From: Vicingaceae bacterium
Lineage (GTDB): Bacteria; Bacteroidota; Bacteroidia; Flavobacteriales_E; Vicingaceae
Assembly: GCA_018402765.1 (NCBI GenBank)
Contig: JAGYIE010000007.1
Location: forward strand, 1-47,414
DNA: 47,414 nt
Reading direction: 5' to 3'
This document shows positions 8,035 through 17,978 of the stretch, in pieces (within the stretch, counting starts at the first letter, position 1; each line of letters starts with the position of its first letter). Below the pieces are notes generated by a model that had not been told where the DNA came from, did not search any database, and saw only the letters and a list, made by a program, of their open reading frames with translations. Position numbers and translations under genes: made by a program.

Positions 8035-8042
8035 TAATTTTG
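8035..8042 (+). promoter_or_regulatory. Candidate -7 element for the 130-aa hypothetical gene
   Basis: TAATTTTG fits TAnnTTTG, 40 bases upstream of the ATG at 8083. No TTG at the expected distance. Confidence 0.45.
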
Positions 8043-8082
8043 CAGTGAATAGTGTAAATTATTTCAACATTAATTTAAGTCA

Positions 8083-8475
8083 ATGGGATACGAAGAAGTT
8101 TTTGCTCAATTCTGGGAGCAGGTAAAAGAGAGTGCAGAACAAGGTCGTTTTGCCAAATTGACCATGGCTAAAACGATTGGAAAGCCGGAATTAAAAAATA
8201 TATTTGCTCGTCCTGTTTACTCAGATCAAGGTTTTATGGTATTGTTGAAACTGCGTTATCTTTCAAGAGAAACTGAGGATATAGAAAGACAACTCACTTT
8301 AGAGCAATCGCTTGAAGTAATAAAAGAACACCTTAGAAAACCATTTTTCTCTGTGATATTATTTACCACTACGGAGGATGTAACCTTTAAAATAAATAAA
8401 AAAGGTGCAGGCAGTATTTCTATTAATGTACCTTCTTTTACAGATATTGTCCAGCCCAAGAGTGATGAAGATTAA
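8083..8475 (+). CDS. Hypothetical cytosolic protein, 130 aa
   Basis: I do not recognise a named family. It has no signal peptide or membrane span. The N-terminus is amphipathic (YEEVFAQFWEQVKESAEQGRFAKLTMAKTIGKPELKNIFARPV), followed by alternating strands (FMVLLKLRYLSRETEDIERQL) and an FFSVILFTTTEDVTFKINKKG segment resembling an alpha/beta module. Coding character, an upstream -7 element and an uninterrupted frame support a real gene. It converges on the small ORF behind chrA, 31 bp away. Confidence 0.65.
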   Translation: MGYEEVFAQFWEQVKESAEQGRFAKLTMAKTIGKPELKNIFARPVYSDQGFMVLLKLRYLSRETEDIERQLTLEQSLEVIKEHLRKPFFSVILFTTTEDVTFKINKKGAGSISINVPSFTDIVQPKSDED

Positions 8476-8506
8476 TGGGTAATTTGATGATATAATTGAA
8501 GGTTCT

Positions 8507-8620
8507 CTAATCTTTAAAAAACATAATGTACAGCAGGCAAATCACTACCACTAAACCAAACCAGTTTCTCGGTGGAACGTCTTTTAGATCTTCTATTAAG
8601 TATTTAATTTGCCTTATCAT
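8507..8620 (-). CDS. Candidate 37-aa single-span membrane protein coupled to chrA
   Basis: The ATG at 8620-8618 shares its A with the TAA stop of chrA (TAATG), a classic reinitiation arrangement. The product starts MIRQIKYLIEDLKD, an amphipathic helix, followed by PPRNWFGLVVVICLLYIMFF, a hydrophobic segment, and ends in KD (stop TAG). The layout of a polar helix, a PP break, an aromatic belt and a membrane helix is not what random sequence gives. No function or family is known to me. The longer frame upstream lies within chrA and is a shadow. Confidence 0.5.
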   Translation of the reverse strand: MIRQIKYLIEDLKDVPPRNWFGLVVVICLLYIMFFKD

Positions 8621-9753
8621 TAGAATGGAAGTAGGTGTAAACCATATCCTGCTATGGCACCAATTAGTACTATTAACACAGCGTTCTTTTTCTTTAATCC
8701 AAAGTAGATAAAAGCAGTAATAATAGCTACGGTAATGGTTTTCCAATCGCTTAGAATTTCATTACCTAACTGCAATACTACTGCAAGCATAACACCGACG
8801 GCTCCCACGTTTACAGCATCTAAAAAGGCAGTAGCCAGTGTTGATGTTCTCAGTTTCGGTATAATTGGATTGAGTAGCCAAACAAACAAAAATGAAGGCA
8901 AGAATATTCCTGCTGTAGCCATTAACGCGCCTTTGTAACCATGTAAATAATAACCTATAAAACTTGCTGTGGATAAAACTGGTCCAGGGGTAAACTGTCC
9001 AATTGCAACAGCATCCAATAGTTCTGTTTTGGTCAGCCAATTTAAACGCTCTACTAATTCTGCATCTAAATAAGCAATCAATACATAGCCACTGCCAAAT
9101 AAAATAGCCCCTATCTTTAGAAAGGTCCAAAATATTCCTACTGAAGTAATTGCACCGACACCTGAAGAAGCCGCTGCAGGAATTAATAGGGGTAATAATT
9201 TACGCCCTCCTTTAGATGATTCTTGCTTTTGTAAAGCTGCAAAAAGTAAACCTATTGCGCCCGCGCCCAAAATGGCAATAATTTCACTTGTTCCAAATAC
9301 ACTAAAACCAACCACAAAAAAGGCCAACGCCAAATGGCTATTGTCCTTAATGGCTTTACTTCCTAATTTAAAAACAGCATTTAATATAATACACAAAACA
9401 GCCGCTTGAATTCCATAAAAGAAAGGTTCGATTGCAGGTACTTTCCCATAAGCAGAATAGAAAACAGCCAATAAAACGGTAAGAATGGTGGCCGGTAAAA
9501 TAAAGGTAATCCCTGCTATAAATAACCCTGCAACACCACCTCTATGATATCCGCAATGCATTGCCATTTCAGTAGAGTTAGGACCAGGAATTAGATTGGT
9601 TGCGCCAACCATGTCCAAAAAGTGCTGTCGGTCCATCCACTCGCGTTTATTTACAACTTCTTCCTCCATCATTCCAATATGTGCAGCAGGTCCGCCAAAG
9701 GCTATTAATCCTAACTTTCCAAACAGTTTTCCAATTTCTACCAATCGTCGCAT
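8620..9753 (-). CDS. chrA: ChrA-type chromate transporter
   Basis: This 377-residue inner-membrane protein has two homologous CHR halves. The first carries GGPAAHIGMMEEEVV and NLIPGPNSTEMAMHCGYHRGG. The second carries FGSGYVLIAYLDAELV and GQFTPGPVLSTASFIGY. About ten to twelve hydrophobic segments are evident. ChrA exports chromate using the proton gradient; family members in marine Bacteroidota are widespread and the physiological substrate is often untested. It is divergent from hisS with 106 bp between starts. A -7 element (TAAATTTG, 9777-9770) precedes it, and a small membrane ORF is coupled to its stop. Confidence 0.93.
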   Translation of the reverse strand: MRRLVEIGKLFGKLGLIAFGGPAAHIGMMEEEVVNKREWMDRQHFLDMVGATNLIPGPNSTEMAMHCGYHRGGVAGLFIAGITFILPATILTVLLAVFYSAYGKVPAIEPFFYGIQAAVLCIILNAVFKLGSKAIKDNSHLALAFFVVGFSVFGTSEIIAILGAGAIGLLFAALQKQESSKGGRKLLPLLIPAAASSGVGAITSVGIFWTFLKIGAILFGSGYVLIAYLDAELVERLNWLTKTELLDAVAIGQFTPGPVLSTASFIGYYLHGYKGALMATAGIFLPSFLFVWLLNPIIPKLRTSTLATAFLDAVNVGAVGVMLAVVLQLGNEILSDWKTITVAIITAFIYFGLKKKNAVLIVLIGAIAGYGLHLLPF

Positions 9754-9769
9754 TTTCTGTTTTTTTTTG

Positions 9770-9796
9770 CAAATTTAGCGGTTTTGAAGGGGACAA
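9770..9796 (-). promoter_or_regulatory. Promoter of chrA
   Basis: On the minus strand TTG (9796-9794), a 16-bp spacer, slightly short of the usual 17-23, and TAAATTTG (9777-9770). It is located 17 bases upstream of the chrA start. Confidence 0.5.
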
Positions 9797-9859
9797 ACCT
9801 GTTTTTATTTTATCAATCGATGTGCAGTGCGTAATTTAGCACCGAATTAATACTATAGC

Positions 9860-11224
9860 ATGAGCAAAGGACTAAGTATCCCAAAAGGAACACGCGATTT
9901 TTCACCACTAGAAATGGTGAGAAGAAACCATATTTTTGATACGATTAAGGTTGTATTTCAGCAGTATGGATATATGCCTATAGAAACACCTTCTATGGAA
10001 AATATGGAAACCTTAACTGGTAAATACGGTGAGGAAGGAGATCGATTGATTTTTAAAGTCCTTAATAGTGGTGATTATTTATCTAAAGCAGACCAATCAG
10101 TGCTAGATGCTAAAAATAGTCAGCAACTGACCAAAAGTATTTCAGAGAAGGCGCTTCGATATGACTTAACTGTTCCTTTTGCACGATATGTTGTGCAACA
10201 TCAGAATGAGATAACATTTCCATTTAAGCGCTACCAAATTCAGCCTGTTTGGCGTGCCGATAGACCACAGCGAGGCAGGTACAGAGAATTTTACCAATGT
10301 GATGCTGACGTAGTTGGTTCTGATGCGCTGATCCACGAAGTAGAATTGATACAAATTTTTGATCAAGTATTAACGAAATTGGCCATCCCTTCATTTTCTA
10401 TTAAACTAAACAATAGAAAAATACTTAGTGGAATTGCCGAGGTTATCGGGCAACCTGAGCAATTAATCAACATTACTGTAGCGATTGATAAATTGGATAA
10501 AATAGGGAAGGAGAAGGTTTTAGAAGAATTGAAAGATAGAGGAGTTGCAGAAGAAGCTATCCTAAAATTAGATCCATTATTTGACCTGTCTGGAAGTAAT
10601 CAAGAAAAACTTACTGTTTTAAAGCAGTTCTTAGCCAATTCTGAAATAGGATTGAAGGGAATAGAAGAACTAACATATGTCTTGAATTACACTAAAGAGT
10701 TGGGTTTACAATCAGCTAATTTAGAGTTTGATGTAACATTAGCTCGTGGATTGAACTATTATACAGGAGCTATATTTGAGGTGAAAGCTAACAATGTTAG
10801 TATCGGCAGCATTTGTGGCGGTGGACGTTATGACGACTTGACCGGAATTTTTGGATTAAAAGATGTTTCAGGAGTGGGGATTTCTTTTGGGGCAGATCGA
10901 ATATATGATGTATTAGAAGAGTTGAACTTATTCCCTGAAATGAATGGGGAGATAACTCGCTATTTGTTTTTAAACTTTGGACCGAAAGAAGAAGCATTTG
11001 TTTTTTCTATTGCAATGAAGTTGCGCGCAAAAGGTATAAACGTAGAAGTGTATCCTGAAGCGGCGAAATTAAAGAAGCAGATGAAATATGCTGACAGTAA
11101 AACTGTACCATTTACAGTAATTGTAGGTAGTGAAGAAATGGCTAACAATGTGTTGACCATTAAAAATATGAAGACAGGAGAGCAAGAGCAAATTTCTGTA
11201 AATGAATTTATTGAGCAATTTTAA
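9860..11224 (+). CDS. hisS: Histidyl-tRNA synthetase
   Basis: This 454-residue class II aminoacyl-tRNA synthetase shows the family N-terminus [11 protein letters not shown], motif 2 in [11 protein letters not shown], the substrate-binding [15 protein letters not shown], the GGGRYDDL loop and motif 3 around [11 protein letters not shown], followed by the anticodon-binding domain. It charges tRNA-His with histidine. The next gene, for histidine ammonia-lyase, begins 2 bp after its stop, so both sit in one operon. The start at 9860 is the only ATG that gives the conserved N-terminus. Confidence 0.97.
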   Translation: MSKGLSIPKGTRDFSPLEMVRRNHIFDTIKVVFQQYGYMPIETPSMENMETLTGKYGEEGDRLIFKVLNSGDYLSKADQSVLDAKNSQQLTKSISEKALRYDLTVPFARYVVQHQNEITFPFKRYQIQPVWRADRPQRGRYREFYQCDADVVGSDALIHEVELIQIFDQVLTKLAIPSFSIKLNNRKILSGIAEVIGQPEQLINITVAIDKLDKIGKEKVLEELKDRGVAEEAILKLDPLFDLSGSNQEKLTVLKQFLANSEIGLKGIEELTYVLNYTKELGLQSANLEFDVTLARGLNYYTGAIFEVKANNVSIGSICGGGRYDDLTGIFGLKDVSGVGISFGADRIYDVLEELNLFPEMNGEITRYLFLNFGPKEEAFVFSIAMKLRAKGINVEVYPEAAKLKKQMKYADSKTVPFTVIVGSEEMANNVLTIKNMKTGEQEQISVNEFIEQF

Positions 11225-11226
11225 TC

Positions 11227-12762
11227 ATGGGTAAGAAGGTACATCACATCAGTAAAGCGCGTTTAACGGTAGCGCAGATTGAAACAGTTATTTCAGGAGA
11301 TTATATTTTAACATTAAGCGATGAGGCTAGAACAGCTATTGTAAAATGTAGGGAGTTTTTAGATGCTAAAATAGCTAGAAGTGAATCTCCTATTTATGGA
11401 ATTAATACTGGCTTTGGTTCGCTTTGCGATACGGAAATAGATGCAAAAGATTTACAGAAATTACAACGAAATCTTGTTATTTCGCACGCTTGTGGAATGG
11501 GAGAGAAGGTGCCAAATTTAGTGGTGAAGTTGATGATTCTACTTAAAATTCAGAGTTTGTCTTATGGCCATTCAGGCGTTCAACTAGTTACTGTAGAGCG
11601 GTTAATCGAATTTTTTAACAATGGGATTTATCCAATAATTTATACCCAAGGTTCTCTCGGTGCTTCGGGAGACTTAGCTCCTTTAGCACATTTATCATTA
11701 CCCCTACTAGGTTTAGGAGAAGTGTATCACTACGGTGTTAAGCGCTCGGGAGCTAAGCTGAATGAAAAAATGGGTTGGGAGCCAATCGAGTTACAATCGA
11801 AGGAAGGTTTGGCATTATTAAACGGCACTCAATTTATGAGTGCTTATGCGGTGTATATTTTAATGGAGTTAAGACGGCTTTCTCCAATTGCTGATATTAA
11901 TGCAGCCCTAAGTTTGGAAGCATTTGATGGAAGAATTGAAGCCTTCGATCCTTTGGTACATGAAGTGCGCCCGCATAACGGACAAAAGGTTTCTGCTAAA
12001 AACATACGCTTAATACTTGAAGGTAGTGAATTGATTAGACGAGAAAAAGCACATGTGCAAGATCCGTATTGTATTCGCTGTGTACCACAAGTTCATGGAG
12101 CTTCTAAGGATACATTTGCTTACGTAAACCAAGTAGTAGAGACTGAGATTAATTCTGTTACAGATAATCCCGTGATTTTTGAATCAGCAGACAAGATTAT
12201 CTCTGCAGGTAATTTTCACGGGCAACCATTAGCTTTAGTAATGGATTTTGTTGCAATTGCAATGGCAGAATTAGCGAGTATTTCAGAGCGAAGAGTGTAT
12301 AAATTAGTATCTGGTCAGCGCAATTTACCTGCATTTTTAGTAAAAAAACCGGGACTAAATTCAGGTTTCATGATTGCCCAATATGCTGCTGCTTCTGCTG
12401 TAAGTCAAAATAAGCAACTGTGTACGCCAGCCTCTGTAGATACAATAGATTCAAGTAATGGGCAAGAAGATCACGTAAGTATGGGTGCAAACGCAGCTAC
12501 CAAGGCATTTAAAGTGCTAAAGAATTTAGAGAATGTTTTAGCTATCGAATGGTTTGCAGCTACCCAAGGGCACGAATTGAGAAATGCTAAAGAAAGAACG
12601 TCGAAATTTCTTCGAGAGCAAATTAAGAATTACCGAAAAGAAGTGGCATTTGTAGAGGAAGATATTGAAATGTACTTATCTATTCAAGCTACAGTTAAAT
12701 TTTTAAAGACGAGGAATATTCGATGCGCTATAGATGGAACCATAGAGAAGTTGTTGGATTAA
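11227..12762 (+). CDS. hutH: Histidine ammonia-lyase
   Basis: At 511 residues it has the normal HAL length. The MIO cofactor triad is A146-S147-G148 in GSLGASGDLAPLAHL. The active-site Tyr57 is in YGINTGFG, and SHACG with H87 is the histidine-type selectivity position, where tyrosine or phenylalanine lyases carry other residues. RCVPQVHG is also conserved. The enzyme deaminates L-histidine to urocanate, the first step of histidine breakdown. It follows hisS by 2 bp. No hutU, hutI or hutG is present in the window. Its stop codon shares TTAA with the stop of the convergent porin gene (12759-12762). Confidence 0.95.
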   Translation: MGKKVHHISKARLTVAQIETVISGDYILTLSDEARTAIVKCREFLDAKIARSESPIYGINTGFGSLCDTEIDAKDLQKLQRNLVISHACGMGEKVPNLVVKLMILLKIQSLSYGHSGVQLVTVERLIEFFNNGIYPIIYTQGSLGASGDLAPLAHLSLPLLGLGEVYHYGVKRSGAKLNEKMGWEPIELQSKEGLALLNGTQFMSAYAVYILMELRRLSPIADINAALSLEAFDGRIEAFDPLVHEVRPHNGQKVSAKNIRLILEGSELIRREKAHVQDPYCIRCVPQVHGASKDTFAYVNQVVETEINSVTDNPVIFESADKIISAGNFHGQPLALVMDFVAIAMAELASISERRVYKLVSGQRNLPAFLVKKPGLNSGFMIAQYAAASAVSQNKQLCTPASVDTIDSSNGQEDHVSMGANAATKAFKVLKNLENVLAIEWFAATQGHELRNAKERTSKFLREQIKNYRKEVAFVEEDIEMYLSIQATVKFLKTRNIRCAIDGTIEKLLD

Positions 12763-13976
12763 ATTCCAACCTCTACTTGAATTCTTCCATACCAGTTTTG
12801 GCGATTGGCTTGCTGTAAAAAATCTACCGTTTCTGTAGTTATTTCTGCTTGTAACTTAAAGGCATGTTCTTTTAAGTATTTGCTAATTCTAAAGGTATAC
12901 TGGTTGATTTCACCAACGTATGCTCTAATTTTTTTACCAGGTAAGCTGTAGGAATATCGTCCTATTAGTTCAATATTATTTTTAAATATGTAACTCAATT
13001 GGGTGTCATAACCGCTGCCGGTTAACGCATAATTGAAGCTAGTTCCTGTGGTGTCAAACAGATTATAGGCAATTGGACTACTATTCGTATAGCGTTGCAT
13101 ATAAGCTGACTGAAGGGCCCATCCTTGATATTTAAATACTCCATCTAAGAAAAGGTATTGTAAATCCTTCGCTTGTAGTAGTTCATTGCCCCGTTGTCCT
13201 TGTGTTTGAATAGCTTAATCATTTAACTGATATGCTGCGGAAAGCATAATTTTTGGTTTCTTTTCGCGCATTAAATCTCCTTCAAAATGAGCACCATCTC
13301 TAGAGAAGGATCCAAAAGGATAGAGTTCTACTTTTATTGTATAGGCTAGGCCAAGGTCTTCTTCATCCGTAAAGTTGCGGCCCTCACCTGTAGTTATCGA
13401 ACTTTTGATATTGTATGCTATACAACTATTTATTTCATGTAAATAATAGATATGAAGACCAAAATCTCTATCAATATTAAAACGGTTGTTATTGATAGAC
13501 CTATCCGTTAACTGAAGAGCTCCAGAAGAATTTATTCGTTGACGATTTCCTGGGATTTTTGTTTGACCAAAACCAATATTCCACCGGTCATTGGGTCGAT
13601 AAAAGAATACGGCATCACGTATGATATTGATATTCTCACCTTCTTCAATTTGTCCGTGGTCTTGAGGAGAAAATGAAAGCTGAATAACATATAAAAATCG
13701 TGGGTCCCCAACAAATCCGTCAAACCGCAACCGCAATCTTCTAATCTGAGCATCAATGTATTTTTTTTGTCCTTCATTGCTATAAAACGTTGCTCTATTT
13801 TGCATCCTAAATCGAATGTTAAACTGAAACAAGCTGTCTGGAGAGGTAATTCCCAAACCTTTTCCAAAGTTATAATACGGAAGTGCAGAAATTTTTAGAT
13901 CGTTATTATCGCTTTGCGCTCTTGCTGAAATACAGAATAAAAAGCTTGCAATAATCAGGATCAGATGTGTTCTCAT
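12759..13976 (-). pseudogene. OprP/OprO-type porin gene with one in-frame stop
   Basis: The reading frame from ATG 13976 encodes a signal peptide (LILIIASFLFCISARA) and a phosphate-selective porin O/P-type barrel start, and hits TAA at 13217-13215 after 253 residues. The same frame continues open without any shift: AIQTQGQRGNELLQAKDLQY follows the stop, then MQRYTNSSPIAYN (from 13100), to a natural end at 12759 after about 405 codons. QLND-stop-AIQTQGQRG matches the usual conserved strand order, so TAA replaces a single sense codon (CAA, GAA or AAA). This is either a very recent nonsense mutation, a read error or stop readthrough. The truncated 253-residue form could not close a barrel. Confidence 0.8.
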
Positions 13977-14054
13977 TGAAAAGAATCTTGGACTGCGAAG
14001 ATAAGTAATGCTCTAGATGAGATAAAACAAAAACGAATTCAAATTTTTAGAAAT

Positions 14055-15521
14055 TTATTCAAGGATAAAAAGGCACTCATATACAGCATTCATACCAGAT
14101 TCGCTATCAGAAAGGACGATCAAAATATCATTTAATTCAATAATGGTATTTCCGTTAGGAGTTAAGAATTTATCACCTCGTTTAATCATTGCAATAATGG
14201 CTGAGGCAGGAAAGTGCAGGTCTACAATTTTCTTCCCTATGGCATCATTATAAGCCTGTATTTCAATTTCTCGCATAGCAGTTTTTGCATGTTCTGAAAG
14301 AAAAATGTCTATAGGCGCTTTCTGCTTTACTTTTTCAGGAAGTGCTACGTGTAACCATTTGGCTATTAAAGTTAAAGTAGTACCTTGAATTAATACTGAT
14401 GTTAGTGAAATGAAGAATACAATATTAAATATCATCTCTGCTTTTTCAATTCCTGCAATTAATGGATAAGTAGCAAATACGATAGGTACCGCTCCTCGAA
14501 GCCCAACCCATGAAATATAGAATCTTCTGCGTAATTTCATTTTGAAGAAAAGTAAACTAATAAAAACGCTTACAGGTCGGGCAATGAAAATTAAAAATAG
14601 TGAAATAACAATTCCAATACCAAGAATAGGAATTATATGGCTAGGGTAAACTAATAGACCTAAGGTAAGGAACAATACAATTTGCATTAACCAAGCTAAA
14701 CCATCAAACATCTTCAAGATGGTTTTTTTATGAATTAAATCTTGATTTCCAAGATAAACTGCACATAAATAAACAGCCAAGAAGCCATTTCCACCAAAAA
14801 AGTTAGTTGCAGAAAAGGTGATAAACATAAGCGCAATTACCAATACTGGGTAAAGTCCTTCAAAGTCTAACTTAATGCGGTTGATGACCAATTGGCTAAG
14901 TTTTCCAAACCCTAATCCTAGAACACCGCCAACCAGCATTTGCTGCAAAAACAAGGGAATCATTGACCACAAGCTCATATCTTTATTAATGACTAGGCTT
15001 AAGAATGCAATAGTTAGAATGTAAGCCATCGGATCGTTACTACCGCTTTCTAATTCTAAAGTAGGCCGAAGATTTTTACGCAATGCTAAACTTTTGGATC
15101 TCAATATGGAGAAGACTGCTGCTGCATCTGTAGATGAAACAATTGCACCAAGTAGTAAACCTTCATAAATCGTAAAATCAGTAATGTACCACACAAAAGT
15201 TCCCAACGACACTGCAGTAAGTAAAACGCCTAATGTAGAAAGTGCAATTCCTTGCCAAAGCACAGGTTTAATGGTTTGCCAACTAGTATCTAAACCACCT
15301 GAAAACAAGATAAAATTTAAAGAAACAATTCCAATAAACTGAGCGAGTTTAAAATCGTCAAATTGAATGCCGCCAATACCTTCCGAACCTGCCAACATGC
15401 CTACCAAGAGGAAAAGCACCAATGTTGGAACCCCAAATCGATAAGATGTTTTGCCTGCTAGAATACTTATGAAAAGTAATAAAGACCCAATTAAGAGGAT
15501 ATTTTCAATGGTTAAATTCAT
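14055..15521 (-). CDS. nhaP2: K+/H+ antiporter of the NhaP2/CvrA type
   Basis: This 488-residue protein has about twelve membrane spans over residues 1-385 with CPA1 signatures: SGGLDTSW, the ion-site region SSTDAAAVFSIL and LESGSNDPMAY. A cytosolic TrkA_C-like domain follows at about residues 400-488 (DLHFPASAIIAMIKRGDKFLTPNG...LNDILIVL), as in NhaP2. It would exchange potassium (or sodium) for protons at the inner membrane. A -7 element (TATATTTG, 15549-15542) just upstream suggests its own promoter rather than read-through from the TonB receptor operon ending 43 bp before it. Confidence 0.9.
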   Translation of the reverse strand: MNLTIENILLIGSLLLFISILAGKTSYRFGVPTLVLFLLVGMLAGSEGIGGIQFDDFKLAQFIGIVSLNFILFSGGLDTSWQTIKPVLWQGIALSTLGVLLTAVSLGTFVWYITDFTIYEGLLLGAIVSSTDAAAVFSILRSKSLALRKNLRPTLELESGSNDPMAYILTIAFLSLVINKDMSLWSMIPLFLQQMLVGGVLGLGFGKLSQLVINRIKLDFEGLYPVLVIALMFITFSATNFFGGNGFLAVYLCAVYLGNQDLIHKKTILKMFDGLAWLMQIVLFLTLGLLVYPSHIIPILGIGIVISLFLIFIARPVSVFISLLFFKMKLRRRFYISWVGLRGAVPIVFATYPLIAGIEKAEMIFNIVFFISLTSVLIQGTTLTLIAKWLHVALPEKVKQKAPIDIFLSEHAKTAMREIEIQAYNDAIGKKIVDLHFPASAIIAMIKRGDKFLTPNGNTIIELNDILIVLSDSESGMNAVYECLFILE

Positions 15522-15541
15522 GAAGATTTTACGATTTTAGC

Positions 15542-15549
15542 CAAATATA
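15542..15549 (-). promoter_or_regulatory. -7 element of the K+/H+ antiporter gene
   Basis: TATATTTG on the minus strand fits TAnnTTTG and lies 20 bases before the ATG at 15521. No matching TTG upstream. Confidence 0.45.
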
Positions 15550-15564
15550 CTACACAGAATTTGG

Positions 15565-17976
15565 TTACCACTTAAATTGGAATGTCAAATACACGTTTCG
15601 GGGCTCAGCAGGTATAATGCCTGGTCCGGGATATCCGGTTGCCCTTCTTGTAAAATAACGATTATCGAGCAAATTATTAATACCTGAAAAAATGTTCAAG
15701 TATTTTTTAAAATGATAGCTCGCAGAGATATCCATTACTGCATACGAAGGGATTATGCCATTTACAGCATCAGCAGTGCTTTTAGAGTTAGTAGCATCTG
15801 TAAAATGCTCGGCAGTATACGAATATTGGTAGTTTATTTTAAATTCTTTAAAACCGTAACTCAGTCCACCTTTAAAAATAATAGGGGCTACCAATTCCAC
15901 TTCATTTCGATCTACAGCTGAACTTTCACTATTGATGTAACGCGCATCCATAATTGAAAAATTTGAGAAAATACTTAGTTGGTGGTCGGATTTAACTTTC
16001 GCCAATTTGAGTAATTCTATTTCAACGAATGATTCTATACCATAGCTTCTAGAGTCGGAGATGTTGGTTCTGAAAATATAGGTATTGAATAAACGCTCAT
16101 CTACTTTAGACAGCAATCCAATTCTGTCATCATAAGCTAATAGAAAAGCGGTAACATCATAATTAATTATGCCTTTATAATTTCCCCTAATACCAATATC
16201 AGCACTATACCCTTTTTCGTCTTGTAAATTAGAATCTACTCTAAAATTGGGATTAACAATCCGCATATCGTTAAAGTTAATCGAACGATAGTTCTGAGAA
16301 AAATTAGCATAATACTCCAGGTCTAACTGAGGTTTATAGGCCATACCAATGCCTCCTAACAAAAAGCTTCTCTGTTGCTCTCTATTATCTTCAATATTGT
16401 TTTCGAACAATACATTTCCGGCTAAATCTGTGGTTCGCACCTTATAGTATCCCTGAGAACGAGTGTCTATGTATTCAAATCTAATCCCGGGGGTAATGGT
16501 TATTTTATCGGTTAAATAGTAGATATTTTCGCTAAATATTGCTAAATTTTTACTTGGAAAATCATAATCAGAATGTTCTAAATTGTTTGGGCGAAGGTAG
16601 TTAAAGTCGGCACTGTATCCATCGGAGCCGTTTCCTTGTTTTCGATCAGTAAAACCACTGTAAAACCGCGCGCCAACTAGTACAATGCTATTTTTTTTGA
16701 GGAATTTGTATCGGTGGAGCAATCGAGATTCTATTCCATAATTACGAAAGTCGTCGACCAATAAATCTCTTTCTCCTAGGGGATCTGTGCGATTAATATT
16801 TCCTAAAAAACCTAACGCATCTCTTCCTGCGATTAAGCCGAATGCTCGCGTATTAAACGTTGTTTGATCAGAAATTCTATAGTCAAAATTTATAGCGGCT
16901 AAGTTCCAATCCACCTGAAACCAATTTCGTTCTCTAATCGATTGTTGTGCATCTTGATTAAATCGAATATCCGTGAGTCCTCCCGGTTGATGGGCTAGAT
17001 AATGCATAAATGTATATTCAATACCAATATCCATTTTAGAATTAATAGAATAACGAAGATTGGCATGGGCAGTATGTACGTCAAATTGAGCATTATCTCT
17101 CCATCCATTCCCTGTCTTATATTGATAAAATCCATAATACTTCCACTTCTTTTTGGTACCTCCAATACTTGTGAAGGTATTTGAAAACCCAAAAGAACCT
17201 ACTGTTTGACGCACCAAAACTTCAAACACTTTATCTTCAGGTCCATCTTTTAACTTGAAATTAATGAACCCACCAAACTGTGTTCCATATTGAAGCGATG
17301 CAGCTCCTCTTACCACTTCTATTCGCTCAACAGCTTCACTAGGAGGTGAGTAGTAACTCTCAGGATATCCAAGCGCATCTGCACTCATATCGTACCCATT
17401 TTGCCTTGTATTAAAGTTTGAAACTCTATTTGGGTTTAGGCCTCTACCTCCAATTCCTAATTGAATTCCTGCTCCATCGTTTTCCCAAATATTTAGTCCT
17501 GCAACTTTAGCAAACACCTGTCGTGCGTTATTGGTGGCTAGATTACCTGCGACATCTTCCATTACCACCACTTCTGACTTTTTCCCTGCGTAAATTGCAG
17601 TTCCTTCGACACTTTTTAATCGCGTGATTCCAAAATTATTTTCTTTCTTGGCGGCTATAGTTACTTCTCCAACTGTTTGACTAAATGTTTTTAAACTAAA
17701 GCTAATTGGTTGATTAACGGGAAATTTTATTGTTTTTACTTGAGTTTGATAGTCTAAACTAAATACAGAAATAGTCACGTTTTTCATTTCTTTTACTTCG
17801 AATGTAAAAATTCCTTTTTCATTTGTGGTAGTTCGCTGTTGCGTTTCTACAATAATTACTTCAGCTCCAAATAGAGGTTCATTTCCATGCAATACGACAC
17901 CTGAGACAAAATTGGTTTGTGCAATGAAAAACATAGAATAAAGAAGTAGAAATGAAAATAATATGGCGCCTTTCAT
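15565..17976 (-). CDS. TonB-dependent outer-membrane receptor, FecA-like
   Basis: This 803-residue receptor has a signal peptide (ILFSFLLLYSMFFIAQ) and a CarboxypepD_reg-like Ig domain at about residues 22-105. The plug domain follows at about 110-240 (VAGNLATNNARQVFAKVAGL, then ERIEVVRGAASLQYG). The rest is a 22-strand barrel ending in the OMP signature FQFKW. It would import a chelated metal or similar ligand using TonB energy. As the last gene of an operon with DUF4856, imelysin-like and HTTM genes, an iron-related substrate is likely. The best family match from memory is the Fe-dicitrate receptor group. Ligand identity is inferred. Confidence 0.92.
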   Translation of the reverse strand: MKGAILFSFLLLYSMFFIAQTNFVSGVVLHGNEPLFGAEVIIVETQQRTTTNEKGIFTFEVKEMKNVTISVFSLDYQTQVKTIKFPVNQPISFSLKTFSQTVGEVTIAAKKENNFGITRLKSVEGTAIYAGKKSEVVVMEDVAGNLATNNARQVFAKVAGLNIWENDGAGIQLGIGGRGLNPNRVSNFNTRQNGYDMSADALGYPESYYSPPSEAVERIEVVRGAASLQYGTQFGGFINFKLKDGPEDKVFEVLVRQTVGSFGFSNTFTSIGGTKKKWKYYGFYQYKTGNGWRDNAQFDVHTAHANLRYSINSKMDIGIEYTFMHYLAHQPGGLTDIRFNQDAQQSIRERNWFQVDWNLAAINFDYRISDQTTFNTRAFGLIAGRDALGFLGNINRTDPLGERDLLVDDFRNYGIESRLLHRYKFLKKNSIVLVGARFYSGFTDRKQGNGSDGYSADFNYLRPNNLEHSDYDFPSKNLAIFSENIYYLTDKITITPGIRFEYIDTRSQGYYKVRTTDLAGNVLFENNIEDNREQQRSFLLGGIGMAYKPQLDLEYYANFSQNYRSINFNDMRIVNPNFRVDSNLQDEKGYSADIGIRGNYKGIINYDVTAFLLAYDDRIGLLSKVDERLFNTYIFRTNISDSRSYGIESFVEIELLKLAKVKSDHQLSIFSNFSIMDARYINSESSAVDRNEVELVAPIIFKGGLSYGFKEFKINYQYSYTAEHFTDATNSKSTADAVNGIIPSYAVMDISASYHFKKYLNIFSGINNLLDNRYFTRRATGYPGPGIIPAEPRNVYLTFQFKW

Positions 17977-17978
17977 GG

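Noticed and set aside
8507-8746. Longer version of the small membrane ORF
   Set aside because: The extra N-terminal part lies inside chrA in another frame and does not look like protein; only the part from 8620 is kept.
12759-13100. Separate 113-residue gene
   Set aside because: It is in the same frame as the porin gene and is its C-terminal half after the in-frame stop.
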